Source of the DNA: Shinella curvata
GTDB lineage: Bacteria > Pseudomonadota > Alphaproteobacteria > Rhizobiales > Rhizobiaceae
Direction of reading: 5' to 3'
Length of the DNA stretch: 64,000 nt
Assembly: GCF_022899935.1 (NCBI RefSeq)
Contig: NZ_JALJCJ010000001.1
Span: 62,001-126,000, forward strand
Positions within the stretch are counted from its first letter, which is position 1, and the number at the start of each line of letters is the position of its first letter. The position numbers and the translations under genes were made by a program. Below are positions 34,291 through 44,904 of the stretch, in pieces. A model generated the notes under the pieces. That model was not told the DNA's origin and ran no database searches. It was given only the letters and a program-made list of their open reading frames with translations.

Positions 34291-35442
34291 TCACGAGCCC
34301 GCCGGAGCTTCCTTCAGTTCCGAAGCATTGGTGCCGATCGTCATCGTATTGCCGCGCCAGTCGATGGCGCCGCCGATCCAGGCACGCAGCCAGATGGCCG
34401 GCATCATGACATCGCGCACCATCATCGCCGGCACGGACCAGCGCGACAGGCGCCAGCCCTTGGAGCGCGCAAGGGCGACCTCCGGCAGATAGATGGCAAC
34501 GAGCACCGCCAGCACCGTGGGCAGAAGTGTCAGGTCGCCGAGTGCGACGGCGGCAAGCGCAAGCAGGAGCGGCGGCAGCACGCCGAGAAGAATCTCCGGC
34601 GCGAAGAAACCCGGAAACGTCACACGGCGCAGGCGTGACCAGCGGGCCTGGCGCGACCAGATCTCCTGCTCCGTGCGGCGACCGAGCGGCTGCTCGAAGG
34701 GGGCGGAGACGAGGTGGACTTTCAAACCGAGACGGTTGACCAGCTTGGTGGAGGCGGCGTCTTCGGCGATTTCCGCATTCAGCGCATGGATTCCGCCATT
34801 GGCATCGAGCATCGGCTTGTACCACAGCATGCTCTTGCCTTGCGCGAAGCCGAGGCCGACGGCCTCGCCGGCATATTGCCAACGCGCCTGCTGGGTGTTG
34901 AGGAACATGCACTCGACTTCCGCCCAGAAGCCCTCCGGGCGCGAGCCGAGCGGCGTGGAGCAGACGAGGCCGGAATCGCTCCGCCAGCTGCCCATGAGGT
35001 GCTGGATATATTCCGGCGGCATCAGCACGTTGGAATCAGCGAGGATGACCCAGTCGTACCGGGCCGCCTGCCAGCCCTTCACGCAATTGTTCAGCTTTGG
35101 ATTGGCGCTGATACGGTCGTCGCCGACCAGGATGCGCATCTCGACATGCGGGTAGGCAATGGCAGCCTTCTCGATTTCCGGGATGACCGGGTCATTGCCA
35201 TGGGCAACGCAGAACAGCAGTTCGTAGCGCGGCCAGGTGAGGCGGAAGGCACGCTCCAGCGTCTCGGCGGTAAAATTCTCGATGCCGCGGACGGGAACGA
35301 CGAGGGAGACGGGCGGCTTCTTGCGCAGATCCGGCGGCGGCGCACCGGTCGCATCCAGTCGCCTGCCGGCGATGAGGATGCTGACGAGATTGGTCGCGAC
35401 GAGAGCGCCCGAGGCAAGGGCGAAGGCCTGAGCCATGTCCAT
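34291..35442 (-). CDS. GT21-like glycosyltransferase (ceramide glucosyltransferase type)
   Basis: 383 residues. A membrane segment at the N-terminus (5-25) is followed by a GT2/GT21 catalytic domain: SLVVPVRGIE, LADSNVLMPPEYI (D2-like), NAEIAEDAAS (D3) and RQARWSR, the (Q/R)xxRW motif. Three or four membrane segments fill the C-terminus. Bacterial GT21 enzymes, including one from Agrobacterium, make glucosylceramide or related glycolipids; HpnI-type hopanoid transferases are related. Acceptor unknown. It converges with the TetR gene. Confidence 0.8.
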   Translation of the reverse strand: MDMAQAFALASGALVATNLVSILIAGRRLDATGAPPPDLRKKPPVSLVVPVRGIENFTAETLERAFRLTWPRYELLFCVAHGNDPVIPEIEKAAIAYPHVEMRILVGDDRISANPKLNNCVKGWQAARYDWVILADSNVLMPPEYIQHLMGSWRSDSGLVCSTPLGSRPEGFWAEVECMFLNTQQARWQYAGEAVGLGFAQGKSMLWYKPMLDANGGIHALNAEIAEDAASTKLVNRLGLKVHLVSAPFEQPLGRRTEQEIWSRQARWSRLRRVTFPGFFAPEILLGVLPPLLLALAAVALGDLTLLPTVLAVLVAIYLPEVALARSKGWRLSRWSVPAMMVRDVMMPAIWLRAWIGGAIDWRGNTMTIGTNASELKEAPAGS

Positions 35443-35627
35443 TCACGCAGTCTCCGAAAGGCGCTGCGCTCGAGGCGCGTCTGCCGAGGTGCATTCACGC
35501 GCGAAGGAACACCATTGTCACATGACAGGGGAATGACGGGCGGGGCGGTGACGCCTGAAATGCCGGTTCCTCCCCTTCATGCGGCGGAGAAGGGGAGGAA
35601 GACATTGAAGTTTTCGAGGCCTATGGT

Positions 35628-36173
35628 TCAGGAGAGAAATGCGGCGGTGGTCGTGACCTTGCCGTAGCCGAACTCCAGCGCCGACATGATGGTGGCGTGC
35701 ACCTGGGCCGCGGGTACGACCGAATCGCCGAAGGTCTTGTCGCGCGTCGCGCAGGCGTCGTGCACCACGGTCAGGTCATAGCCGAGATCGGCGGCGGCGC
35801 GGGCCGTGGCGTCGATGCAGACGTCGCTCATGGCGCCGACGACCACGACCTCCTCAATGCCGCCCGCTTGCAGCGTGTCATGCAGGGCCGTGTCGCGGAA
35901 GGAGTTCGGGTAGTTCTTGATGACCACGGTGTCGCCTGCCTCGGGCTTCACCGCTGCGATGGGGCTGATACCGTCCGTGTCCGGCGCAAAGAGCGGCGAA
36001 TCGGCTTCCTTTGAGACATGGTGGACATGGACGATCCTGTCGCCCCGGTCGCGGGCAGCGGCGACGACGCGGGCGGCGTTTTCCGCGGCGGCATCGATGC
36101 CGTCAAGCGCGAAGCTGCCCGAGGCGAGATAGTCCTTCTGGAGATCGACGATGATGATGGCGCGTTTGCTCAT
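35628..36173 (-). CDS. Isochorismatase-like cysteine hydrolase
   Basis: 181 residues. The catalytic triad is visible: Asp in IIIVDLQKDYL, Lys in VVIKNYPNSF and Cys in GAMSDVCIDATARAA. Relatives include nicotinamidase and isochorismatase; the substrate is not evident. ATG 36173 (MSKRAII) follows AAGGA. It diverges from a GlxA-type regulator, its probable controller; the 98-base gap contains GCCA-TTTC-TGGC. Confidence 0.9.
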   Translation of the reverse strand: MSKRAIIIVDLQKDYLASGSFALDGIDAAAENAARVVAAARDRGDRIVHVHHVSKEADSPLFAPDTDGISPIAAVKPEAGDTVVIKNYPNSFRDTALHDTLQAGGIEEVVVVGAMSDVCIDATARAAADLGYDLTVVHDACATRDKTFGDSVVPAAQVHATIMSALEFGYGKVTTTAAFLS

Positions 36174-36271
36174 GGGAAATCCTTGTCCTGAGTTGATGTC
36201 GTGGACATTCTGCCTCCAGACTGCCATTTCTGGCCATTGGCGATACCGACATAATCAAGGGTGAAAGTGAC

Positions 36272-37231
36272 ATGGCGTCCTCGGCCGAAATCGGACTGGT
36301 GCTCTATCCCGGCGCGCAGATGGCGGCCGTGCTGGGCATGACGGACCTTTTCAATTCGGCAACGCATCTGGCGCAGGCGAAGTGCGGGGCCGGCGCGGCG
36401 ATCCGGGTGAGCCACTGGCGGCTGGAGGATGGCAAGCCGGTGCGCACGAATGCCAGCGACGTGCCGGAGGCGGCGGCGACGCCCGCCGTGCTCGTGCTGC
36501 CGCCGGCTCTCGGGGATCCTATCCTCCGCGAAGATGCGGCGCCCTTTGCCGCCTGGTTGCGGGAATGCCACGCTTCCGGCATCCAGCTCGCCTCGATATG
36601 CGCCGGCGCCTTTCTTCTCGGGGAAACCGGCCTGCTTTCCGGGCGCACGATCACCACCAACTGGGTCATTGCGGAAACATTCGAAGTGCGTTTTCCGGAT
36701 GTCTTCGTCGATACCGACCGGCTGCTCAATGACGATGGCGATATCGTGACGGCGGGAGGTGTGATGGCTTGGGTCGATCTCGGCCTGAAGCTGATCGACC
36801 GCTTCCTGGGGCCGACGATCATGCTGGACGTCGCGCGCCAGTTCGTCGTCGATCCACCCGGCCGAGAGCAGCGTTACTACAGCACCTTTTCGCCGCGTCT
36901 GCTGCACGGCGATGCGGCCATTCTCAAGGTGCAGCATTTCCTCCAGGCCAACGAGGCGAAGGAGACGGCGGTGGATGTGCTGGCCGCCCAGGCCGGATTG
37001 GAAGAGCGCACGTTCCTCCGGCGCTTCCGCAAGGCGACGGGGCTCACGACCTCGGATTATTACCAGCGCCTTCGGGTCGCCAAGGCGCAGGAACTGTTGC
37101 AGTTCACGGCGCGGTCGGTCGATATCGTCGCGCTGGATGTGGGTTACAACGATCCCGGCGCGTTCCGCAAAGTCTTCGCGCGCATCGTCGGGCTGACGCC
37201 GGGGGAGTATCGCAAGCGTTTCCGCTCCTGA
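36272..37231 (+). CDS. GlxA-family transcriptional regulator (DJ-1/PfpI + AraC HTH), second copy
   Basis: 319 residues. The DJ-1-like domain has SICAGAFLLGETGLLSGR followed by TITTNW, and the C-terminal AraC region has VDVLAAQAGLEERTFLRRF and VALDVGYNDPGAFRKVF. It is homologous in layout to the regulator at 3119-4117 but clearly diverged. It probably controls the divergent isochorismatase-like gene. Confidence 0.9.
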   Translation: MASSAEIGLVLYPGAQMAAVLGMTDLFNSATHLAQAKCGAGAAIRVSHWRLEDGKPVRTNASDVPEAAATPAVLVLPPALGDPILREDAAPFAAWLRECHASGIQLASICAGAFLLGETGLLSGRTITTNWVIAETFEVRFPDVFVDTDRLLNDDGDIVTAGGVMAWVDLGLKLIDRFLGPTIMLDVARQFVVDPPGREQRYYSTFSPRLLHGDAAILKVQHFLQANEAKETAVDVLAAQAGLEERTFLRRFRKATGLTTSDYYQRLRVAKAQELLQFTARSVDIVALDVGYNDPGAFRKVFARIVGLTPGEYRKRFRS

Positions 37232-38635
37232 CTATTCGGGGCGTTGGCGGTTGCGCACGACGGTCACGGTGCAGGGGGCATGGGCGGCCACCTCGCCGGA
37301 AACGCTGCCGAGCATCGAGCGCATCGCCGATTCGGCCCGCGCGCCCATTACGATATGGTCGACATAGTTTTCGCGCGCATATTTGAGGATCGCATCGGCC
37401 GGCGAAACGGCTTCCAGCACATGGAACGTGATACCGCCGCCCGGCGTCGGCAGGCCGGTGGACCAGGTGCGCAGTTCGACCAGACGCATCACATGCTTGT
37501 TGCGGCCTTCGTCATCAAGGGAGGTATCGAGGGCGATGCGGTTGATCTTCAGGACATTGAGGCAGGCGATGCGGGCATCGGGCGTGTTTTCGATGATGCG
37601 CGCGACCGTTCGACGCTTCGCTTCGGCAAGCTCGGGCGTGCCGCCTGCAAGATCGATCGCCACCGCGACGATCGGGGCGTTTGCACGCTGCGTCTCCGCC
37701 GTCTGCGGCTTCACGGTCTCGATGGGCACGGGGTTGAAACGGCGGCGCAGCACCGTGCCGAAGGAGTCACGTTTCATTTTCTCCGCCCGCGCGGTGAGCT
37801 TGACGGAGGACAGATCCTGCAGATCGAGGGCGAGCTGGGCTGCACTCGGGTAACGCCAGGCGGGGTTCACCTCCAGGCAGCGCAGGATGATTTCCTGCAG
37901 GGCCGGCGGGATCGACGTGTTGCGGGCGCGCGGCGGCAGCGGATCGCGCCAGAGCCGCCGTTTCAGGCCCTTCAGCCGTTGCGGATCGCCGAAGGGGCGC
38001 TCGCCGGTCGCGAAGAAATAGAGCATGACGCCGAGCGCGAAGAGGTCGCTGCGAAAATCGCTGCGCGTGCCGAGTACCTGCTCGGGCGCCATATAGGGGG
38101 CGGTGCCATAGGGCAGGCGAAACTGCTCGTCCATCAGGTCCGGCAGGTGGATATGGCGGGCGAGGCCATAGTCGATCAGCACCGCTTCGCCGCTCTCGCG
38201 GAACATGACATTGGAGGGCTTGAGATCGAGATGCACGACATTCTGCCGGTGCAGCGAATCGAGCGCGACAGCGACCTTGGCGCCGATGGCGGCAACCTCC
38301 TCTGGCGGCAGCGGCAGGCGCTCGATCAGCGGATAGAGCGAGGTGCCGGGCAGCCGCTCCATGATGATGTAGGGAAGCGTCGCGAAATCGCCGTTGGCGA
38401 CGAAGCGCGGCACATGCGGACCGGAAAGGCGCGGCAGGATCATCTGCTCCATCTCGAAGCCGACGATGGCGGCGGGGTCGTCGCCTTCGCCGATGACCGG
38501 CACCTTCATGAGGATGGGATGGGCGATATCCGGTCGCGAGACCTTCCAGATCCGCGCCATGCCGCCGTTGTGGGCGATGGACTCGACGACGAAACCATCG
38601 ATTTCATCGCCGGGTTGCAGACGTGCCTTGACCAT
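37232..38635 (-). CDS. Ser/Thr protein kinase fused to a universal stress protein domain
   Basis: 467 residues. The Hanks-type kinase fills about 12-270: a glycine-loop relic HNGGMARIWKV, invariant Lys in ILMKVPV, catalytic loop VVHLDLKPSNVMF (near 132), a DYG in place of DFG (VLIDYGLARH) and APYMAPEQ. After a linker, residues 315-465 form a Usp domain (IVAVAIDLAGG, DHIVMGARAESAMRSMLGS, APCTVTVVRN). No membrane segment is seen. Its start shares one base with the stop of the upstream metallophosphoesterase, so the two are coupled. Confidence 0.9.
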   Translation of the reverse strand: MVKARLQPGDEIDGFVVESIAHNGGMARIWKVSRPDIAHPILMKVPVIGEGDDPAAIVGFEMEQMILPRLSGPHVPRFVANGDFATLPYIIMERLPGTSLYPLIERLPLPPEEVAAIGAKVAVALDSLHRQNVVHLDLKPSNVMFRESGEAVLIDYGLARHIHLPDLMDEQFRLPYGTAPYMAPEQVLGTRSDFRSDLFALGVMLYFFATGERPFGDPQRLKGLKRRLWRDPLPPRARNTSIPPALQEIILRCLEVNPAWRYPSAAQLALDLQDLSSVKLTARAEKMKRDSFGTVLRRRFNPVPIETVKPQTAETQRANAPIVAVAIDLAGGTPELAEAKRRTVARIIENTPDARIACLNVLKINRIALDTSLDDEGRNKHVMRLVELRTWSTGLPTPGGGITFHVLEAVSPADAILKYARENYVDHIVMGARAESAMRSMLGSVSGEVAAHAPCTVTVVRNRQRPE

Positions 38636-39375
38636 CAGCGCCCCTCGAACAGCCGGTCGGCGAGCGAGAGCGGCAGACCGGCAGCACGAATCTTGCCGGC
38701 CGCGGTCTCCACGTCGTAGGCGGCGCGCAGGAAGCGGAGCTCGGCATTCTCCGTATCGTAGAGCGCGAAGGCGGCGCAGGGATTGCCGTCGCGCGGCTGG
38801 CCGACCGCTCCCATCACGGCAAGCCAGCGGCGCTGCTGCAGGAGCGGCACCGGCGTTGCCGCCACCGGGCAGAAATGCGTGATCCTGCCACCGACGGCGC
38901 TGCAGTAGAGCGCCGGCTTGTGAACATGGCCGCAGAAACTGACGCGCGCCTCGCAGGCATCCAGGTGCTGGCCGGCATCGCTGGCGTCCAGAACGTAGTT
39001 CCAATCGGACGGCGCGCTCGCATCGGCATGCACGAAGAGGCAATCCCCGTCACGCGCCTTGAAGGGCAGGCCGGCGAGAAAGGCGCGCGTATCGCTGCCG
39101 AGCTGCCGGCGGGTCCATTCAAGCGCCATTGTCGCCGTCTGGTTCATCGTGACGGAGGCATTGCCGACGGCATCGTCATGGTTGCCACGCAGCACGATGG
39201 CGCCGGCTTGCGTAAGCGCCCGCGCCGTTTCCGCGCACCATTCCGGATCGGCGCCGTAGCCGACGATATCGCCGAGCACGACGAAACGCTCCGCACCCGC
39301 CGCATCCGCGGCGGCAAGCACGGCTTCGAAGGCTTCTCGGTTGCCGTGAATATCGGAGAGGATGGCAAGCAGCAT
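38635..39375 (-). CDS. Metallophosphoesterase (YfcE/MJ0936-like)
   Basis: 246 residues with the full metal-site series: LSDIHGNREAF, VLGDIVGYGADPEW, VLRGNHDDAVG, and CGHVHKPAL. Relatives are phosphodiesterases, and some act as protein phosphatases. It is the upstream partner of the kinase-Usp gene (1-base overlap), so an opposing kinase/phosphatase role is possible but inferred. Confidence 0.9.
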   Translation of the reverse strand: MLLAILSDIHGNREAFEAVLAAADAAGAERFVVLGDIVGYGADPEWCAETARALTQAGAIVLRGNHDDAVGNASVTMNQTATMALEWTRRQLGSDTRAFLAGLPFKARDGDCLFVHADASAPSDWNYVLDASDAGQHLDACEARVSFCGHVHKPALYCSAVGGRITHFCPVAATPVPLLQQRRWLAVMGAVGQPRDGNPCAAFALYDTENAELRFLRAAYDVETAAGKIRAAGLPLSLADRLFEGR

Positions 39376-39471
39376 GGTCTTCCAAACGATTGCGGTGACG
39401 CAGCATAGCGCGCCTTGCAGCAGGCAGCCATTCGACGGAAGGGGAATATGGACCCGTGGAGTTGCGTTTCG

Positions 39472-40800
39472 TCAGGATTGTCCGAAGGCAAAGAGATCCG
39501 CGTCGCCATCGTCGTGGCCGGCAATATCCGACGAAACGATCTCGGCGGCGATCTGGCTGAAGGTGATGCCGTTGCCGCCGAAGCCCATGACGGCGAAGAC
39601 GTCGGGCAGGTTCGGCACGCGGCCGATTAGCGGCAGGCCTGTACGGGTGATGCCGAAGGGGGCCGCCCAAACATGATCCGGCTCCGGCAGTGCGGTGCCG
39701 AGCAGGGTTTCCGCCTTTCGGCGGATGATCCTGGCCTTTTGGCGGAGTTTCGAGCGCGACTTATAGGCGTCTTCGCTGTCCTCGTCCTCGCCGCCGACGA
39801 TCAGCCGGCCGTCGCGGGTGCGGCGCAGATAGAGATAGGGATCGGCGCCTTCCCATACGATGCAGTCTTTCAGCCAATCCGGCAGCTTTGTGCCGGGCGG
39901 TGTGGACAGCGCCCAGGTGGAGACGATGGCGTGGTTCTTGTCCGCGACAGCCTCGAGGAACTCGTAGCCCGAGCAGAAGACGGCATGCGCGGCGGAGAGA
40001 ATCCCGCCCTCCGACGTCGCAAGGAAAACGCCGCCTGCAGGCGTTGCGCGCACATCGGTGATCTCGAGAGGGCTGACCAATTCGACGCCGTGCGCCATCG
40101 CCGCGCGCAAAATGCCCGCCGCCATCCGGGCCGGATTGGCGGAGGCGGAGATGTCGCTGAGGATGGCGCCGGTGCGGTGTATGGCGAAGCGGTCGGCGAG
40201 GGCGTGGCCGTCGAGGAACTCCGCGTCTATCGCGGCGGCCCGACGGGCCTCCACTTCGGCGCGAAGGGCGCGCTGGCCATAGGTGTCGCCGGCCAGAAAA
40301 AGCGTTTTCTTGCGTTCGAAGCCGCAGGAAATCTTCAGGTCCGCAACGATCCGCGAGAGTTGCTCGACCGCGCGGGCGGAGCGCTGCCAGGCGCGCCGGG
40401 CATTGCCTTGACCGATCATGTCCGCCAGCTTGTGCAGCGGGATGTCGATCTCGTGCTGGATCATCGCCGTACTGGCGAGCGTGCTTCCGTGCACCGGCTT
40501 GCGTCGGTCGATGACGAGTATGCGGCGCTTTCCATCCGCCAATGCGTGCGCCATCAGCGCGCCGGAAATGCCGGCGCCGACGATGATGACGTCGTAGTCG
40601 CTTGCGGAAGGCTTCCGATGCAGGCGAAGGGAAAGGCGGGAAGAGCCCGCCCAGAGCGGGCGGGATTCGTGCAGGTCGCGCTGGCGGGTGATGTCGCGGG
40701 GTGTGGAAATGGGCCGGCTCCGGAGCAAGTCGTCCGGCCAAAATGGCCGGCCAGCGGAAAAGTTCCGCTTGTCGGCCACGGGCGCCCTGCGCGCTTGCAT
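39472..40800 (-). CDS. FAD-dependent oxidoreductase (DAO family)
   Basis: About 442 residues. The FAD-binding fold is DVIIVGAGISGALMAHALA near residue 60; the DAO C-terminal signature is FGITRTGLPLIGRVPNLPDV, then FAVMGFGGNGITFS. The substrate (an amino acid or other amine) is not evident. The N-terminus is uncertain: ATG 40800 lacks a good ribosome site but includes the NFSAGRPFWP segment before the FAD fold. It overlaps nothing and is divergent from the VOC gene. Confidence 0.82.
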   Translation of the reverse strand: MQARRAPVADKRNFSAGRPFWPDDLLRSRPISTPRDITRQRDLHESRPLWAGSSRLSLRLHRKPSASDYDVIIVGAGISGALMAHALADGKRRILVIDRRKPVHGSTLASTAMIQHEIDIPLHKLADMIGQGNARRAWQRSARAVEQLSRIVADLKISCGFERKKTLFLAGDTYGQRALRAEVEARRAAAIDAEFLDGHALADRFAIHRTGAILSDISASANPARMAAGILRAAMAHGVELVSPLEITDVRATPAGGVFLATSEGGILSAAHAVFCSGYEFLEAVADKNHAIVSTWALSTPPGTKLPDWLKDCIVWEGADPYLYLRRTRDGRLIVGGEDEDSEDAYKSRSKLRQKARIIRRKAETLLGTALPEPDHVWAAPFGITRTGLPLIGRVPNLPDVFAVMGFGGNGITFSQIAAEIVSSDIAGHDDGDADLFAFGQS

Positions 40801-40857
40801 TGCGGGCGCAAAGCATGCAAAGCACGGGACGCCTGAAACACGACCGGATTTTTCGCC

Positions 40858-41751
40858 ATGACCGTGAGTTCGAGAACACCCCGCCCGATCGATCATCTGG
40901 TGCTGCCGGTGTCCGATCTCGGTGTCGCGCGCGACCGCCTGACGGCACTCGGTTTTACTGTTGCCAAGGATGCCCGCCATCCCTTCGGTACCGAGAACTG
41001 TTGTGTGTTCCTCGCCGATGGCAGCTATCTGGAGCCGCTCGGCATCGCCAATCGCGAGGAATGCGAGGAAGCGGCGCGCGAGGGCAATGCCTTCGTGGCA
41101 CGGGACCAGGCCTTCCGTTTTCGCCGTGGTCTCGAAGGTTTTTCCGGCATTGCCATGGTAACATCGGATGCGCTGGACGATGACAAGCGCTACGCTTCGG
41201 CGGGCCTTTCCGGCGGTCCGGTGCTTGAATTTTCTCGCGACATGGTGCTGCCGGACGGCACCACCGCAACCGGAAGCTTCCGGCTCGCCTTTGCCGCGGA
41301 TCTGCGCAGCCCGGATTTCTTCTTCTTCGCTTCTCAGCGCGTCCGGCCATTGCCCTCCGACCGCAAGGCTCTGGAAGTGCATGAGAATGGCGTTGTCGGC
41401 CTTGCCGAAGTCGTGTTGTCGGAGCAGAATCCCACGGATTTCCAGTATCTGGTGCAGGAAGCGGCCGATGAACGCGAAGTCGAGGCGTTGTCTTTTGGCA
41501 TGACCGTCGATACGCCGCGTGGCCGCATCACCGTTCTGAACGATGCCGGGCTTGAGGGCTTTTACGGTATTGCACCGGTGGCCGGCACGGACCGTGGCCT
41601 GAAGGGGCGGGCGGTGGTGTTCAAGGTTGCCAGCCTCGAGGCCTGTCAGCGCACACTTACCGACCGCGGTGTCATGTTACAGATACGCGACAACCGTATC
41701 GTGGTGCCGCCGGCGCCCGGTCAGGGCGTCCATTTTGTCTTCGGAGAATAA
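40858..41751 (+). CDS. VOC-family (glyoxalase-like) protein
   Basis: 297 residues with two VOC halves; the first starts [18 protein letters not shown] with [18 protein letters not shown], and the second ends [14 protein letters not shown]. Metal ligands appear as His in DHLVL and Glu in YLEPLG. It resembles the glyoxalase-like domain (PF13468) group, of unknown substrate. kdsA begins one base after its stop, so they share a transcript. Confidence 0.85.
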   Translation: MTVSSRTPRPIDHLVLPVSDLGVARDRLTALGFTVAKDARHPFGTENCCVFLADGSYLEPLGIANREECEEAAREGNAFVARDQAFRFRRGLEGFSGIAMVTSDALDDDKRYASAGLSGGPVLEFSRDMVLPDGTTATGSFRLAFAADLRSPDFFFFASQRVRPLPSDRKALEVHENGVVGLAEVVLSEQNPTDFQYLVQEAADEREVEALSFGMTVDTPRGRITVLNDAGLEGFYGIAPVAGTDRGLKGRAVVFKVASLEACQRTLTDRGVMLQIRDNRIVVPPAPGQGVHFVFGE

Positions 41752-41752
41752 A

Positions 41753-42592
41753 ATGCAAACAAATTCGACCGTTGTCGTCGGCGAAGGGCCGAGGAAGGTC
41801 ACCTTTTCGCAGACAGCGCGCTTCTCGCTGATCGCTGGTCCCTGCCAGATGGAAAGCCGCGACCATGCCTATATGATGGCCGGCGCGCTCGTCGAAATGA
41901 CCGACAAGCTCGGCATTGGCCTCGTCTACAAATCGTCCTTCGACAAGGCGAACCGCACGTCGCTCTCCGGCAAGCGCGGCATCGGGCTTGAGAAGGCACT
42001 GGAAATCTTCGCCGACCTCAAGAAGGATTTCGGCTTTCCGGTCGTGACGGACATTCATACGGAAGAGCAGTGCGCGGTCGTCGCAAAGACCGTCGACATG
42101 CTGCAGATTCCGGCCTTCCTGTCGCGCCAGACTGACCTCTTGGTCGCCGCCGCCAAGACCGGCCGCGTCATCAATGTCAAGAAGGGCCAGTTCCTCGCCC
42201 CCTGGGACATGAAGAACGTGCTTGCCAAGTTCACCGACAGCGGCAACCCGAATGTCATGCTCTGTGAACGTGGCGCCTCCTTCGGCTATAACACGCTGGT
42301 GTCCGACATGCGCTCGCTACCGATCATGGCGTCGCTCGGCGCGCCCGTGGTCTTCGACGCGACCCATTCCGTGCAGCAGCCGGGCGGGCAGGGCGGTTCG
42401 TCCGGCGGCGACCGCAAGTTCGTCGAGACCCTTTCGCGCGCTGCCATTGCGGTCGGCATTGCCGGCCTCTTCGTCGAGACGCACGAGGATCCGGACAACG
42501 CACCGTCCGACGGTCCCAACATGGTGTACCTGAAGGACATGCCGCGGCTTCTGGAGAAGCTGGTCGCCTTCGACGACATCGCCAAGGCGTAA
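41753..42592 (+). CDS. kdsA: 3-deoxy-8-phosphooctulonate (KDO-8-P) synthase
   Basis: 279 residues. Signatures: [53 protein letters not shown] and [14 protein letters not shown]. The Cys in AGPC points to the metal-dependent class, unlike the E. coli enzyme. It condenses phosphoenolpyruvate and arabinose-5-phosphate for lipopolysaccharide KDO. ATG 41753 directly follows the VOC gene; a terminator ends the unit before eno. Confidence 0.97.
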   Translation: MQTNSTVVVGEGPRKVTFSQTARFSLIAGPCQMESRDHAYMMAGALVEMTDKLGIGLVYKSSFDKANRTSLSGKRGIGLEKALEIFADLKKDFGFPVVTDIHTEEQCAVVAKTVDMLQIPAFLSRQTDLLVAAAKTGRVINVKKGQFLAPWDMKNVLAKFTDSGNPNVMLCERGASFGYNTLVSDMRSLPIMASLGAPVVFDATHSVQQPGGQGGSSGGDRKFVETLSRAAIAVGIAGLFVETHEDPDNAPSDGPNMVYLKDMPRLLEKLVAFDDIAKA

Positions 42593-42600
42593 GACATTTC

Positions 42601-42637
42601 AAACGGATGACATGATCCCGTGTCATCCGTTTTTTCT
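42601..42637 (+). terminator. Rho-independent terminator after kdsA
   Basis: A perfect 12-bp stem AAACGGATGACA / TGTCATCCGTTT with an 8-base loop runs into T6-C-TT. Confidence 0.92.
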
Positions 42638-42670
42638 TGGGCGGAAACGCCATTGTAATTTCTGCATCGT

Positions 42671-43998
<1,328 letters not shown>

Positions 43999-44025
43999 TC
44001 GAAAAACAGTTTTTCCGAAATGGCG

Positions 44026-44059
44026 AAACCCGCGTCGAGAGGCGCGGGTTTTGTTTTTT
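44026..44059 (+). terminator. Rho-independent terminator after eno
   Basis: A 9-bp stem AAACCCGCG / CGCGGGTTT with an 8-base loop runs into TTGTTTTTTT. Confidence 0.9.
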
Positions 44060-44126
44060 TGGGGGTGGGCAACGGTCTATTGGGACGTGCTATGGCCCGC
44101 CCTTTTAATGCAGCGTCTGCCGTGTG

Positions 44127-44160
44127 GCGTGGATCCTCGGCTCAAGGCCGAGGATGACGG
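44127..44160. repeat. REP-like palindrome, copy 2 (inverted)
   Basis: Arms GGATCCTCGGC / GCCGAGGATGAC around TCAAG. Reverse-complemented, it matches the copies at 19200 and 44286, and the flanking TGCCGTGTGGC matches the flank of copy 1. Confidence 0.75.
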
Positions 44161-44285
44161 AGGGTAGGTTTGCGGGAGTGATATAGGGAATGTCTGTTGG
44201 GGGATGATGAAATGGTGAGGGGGAGCGAGGGAGCGTCCCTCGCGGCGCGTCGCGCGGTTGCTTCTGCCGGTCACTTCTCTTCTTT

Positions 44286-44318
44286 CGTCATCCTCGGGCT
44301 TGACCCGAGGATCCACGC
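44286..44318. repeat. REP-like palindrome, copy 3
   Basis: It is identical to the 19200 copy except for one base (CACGC for CATGC at the end). Together with the inverted copy 126 bases upstream it could form a REP pair. Confidence 0.75.
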
Positions 44319-44447
44319 CCGGAATGCTGCCTTGTCCATCCCGTTCGCGCCCCGCAGGCTTTTCCGCCTTCCGGTCCCATCGTGGTCAATGATCGGTTAA
44401 CCGCTTGGCGCTAATGTCTGAAACGTATTGCGTATCGGGGCACGTGC

Positions 44448-44756
44448 ATGTGGACCAAACACCATAAGAAGCGGAAATTCGGGCGGCTGACGCTGCCGGT
44501 AATTACAGTCGCATTCCTCTCCTACTTCGGTTATCATTCCGTCCATGGTGACTTCGGTCTGCGCGGAATGGAGGATTTCGAGCGACAGAGAGTGGAACGG
44601 CAGGCGCGTCTGGACGTGCTCGTGCGGCAGCGCCAGATCCTGGAAAAAGAAGTGGCTCTGATGAGCGACGGTTCGCTCGAGCGTGACATGCTCGACGAGA
44701 AGGCGCGCTCGTATCTCAATATGTCAAAGGCCGACGAAATCGTCATTTTCCACTGA
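44448..44756 (+). CDS. ftsB: Septum formation initiator FtsB/DivIC-like
   Basis: 102 residues: short basic cytoplasmic start, one membrane segment (about 14-30, LTLPVITVAFLSYFGY), then a coiled coil (FERQRVERQARLDVLVRQRQ) and the conserved C-terminal DMLDEKARSYLNM. FtsB joins FtsL and FtsQ in the divisome. Its place between eno and pdhA is typical of alphaproteobacteria. Confidence 0.92.
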   Translation: MWTKHHKKRKFGRLTLPVITVAFLSYFGYHSVHGDFGLRGMEDFERQRVERQARLDVLVRQRQILEKEVALMSDGSLERDMLDEKARSYLNMSKADEIVIFH

Positions 44757-44763
44757 TCATGTC

Positions 44764-44786
44764 GATTAACCGAAATCAGGTTAATC
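44764..44786. promoter_or_regulatory. Perfect palindrome upstream of pdhA
   Basis: GATTAACC-GAAATCA-GGTTAATC has perfect 8-bp arms and lies 118 bases before pdhA and 7 after the ftsB stop. There is no T run, so an operator is more likely than a terminator. Confidence 0.5.
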
Positions 44787-44904
44787 ATAAATACCCCTTA
44801 CTAATCAGTGGCTTGCCGAGAATATAAGCCATGCATTTATAGCATTGCTACGATGGGCATTCTTCCCTATGGTTTCGTCAAAAGGCAAACATAGGGAGGA
44901 ACCG

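Larger units (their letters stand above)
44060..44447. other. Gap between eno and ftsB
   Basis: No gene is seen. The gap holds two REP-like palindromes in opposite orientation and a GA-rich stretch (44205-44235). The last 60 bases should contain the ftsB promoter; no clear hexamers are visible. Confidence 0.55.

Noticed and set aside
44197-44400. A 67-codon plus-strand frame in the eno-ftsB gap
   Set aside because: It runs through a REP-like palindrome, lacks a ribosome site and has no recognisable features.
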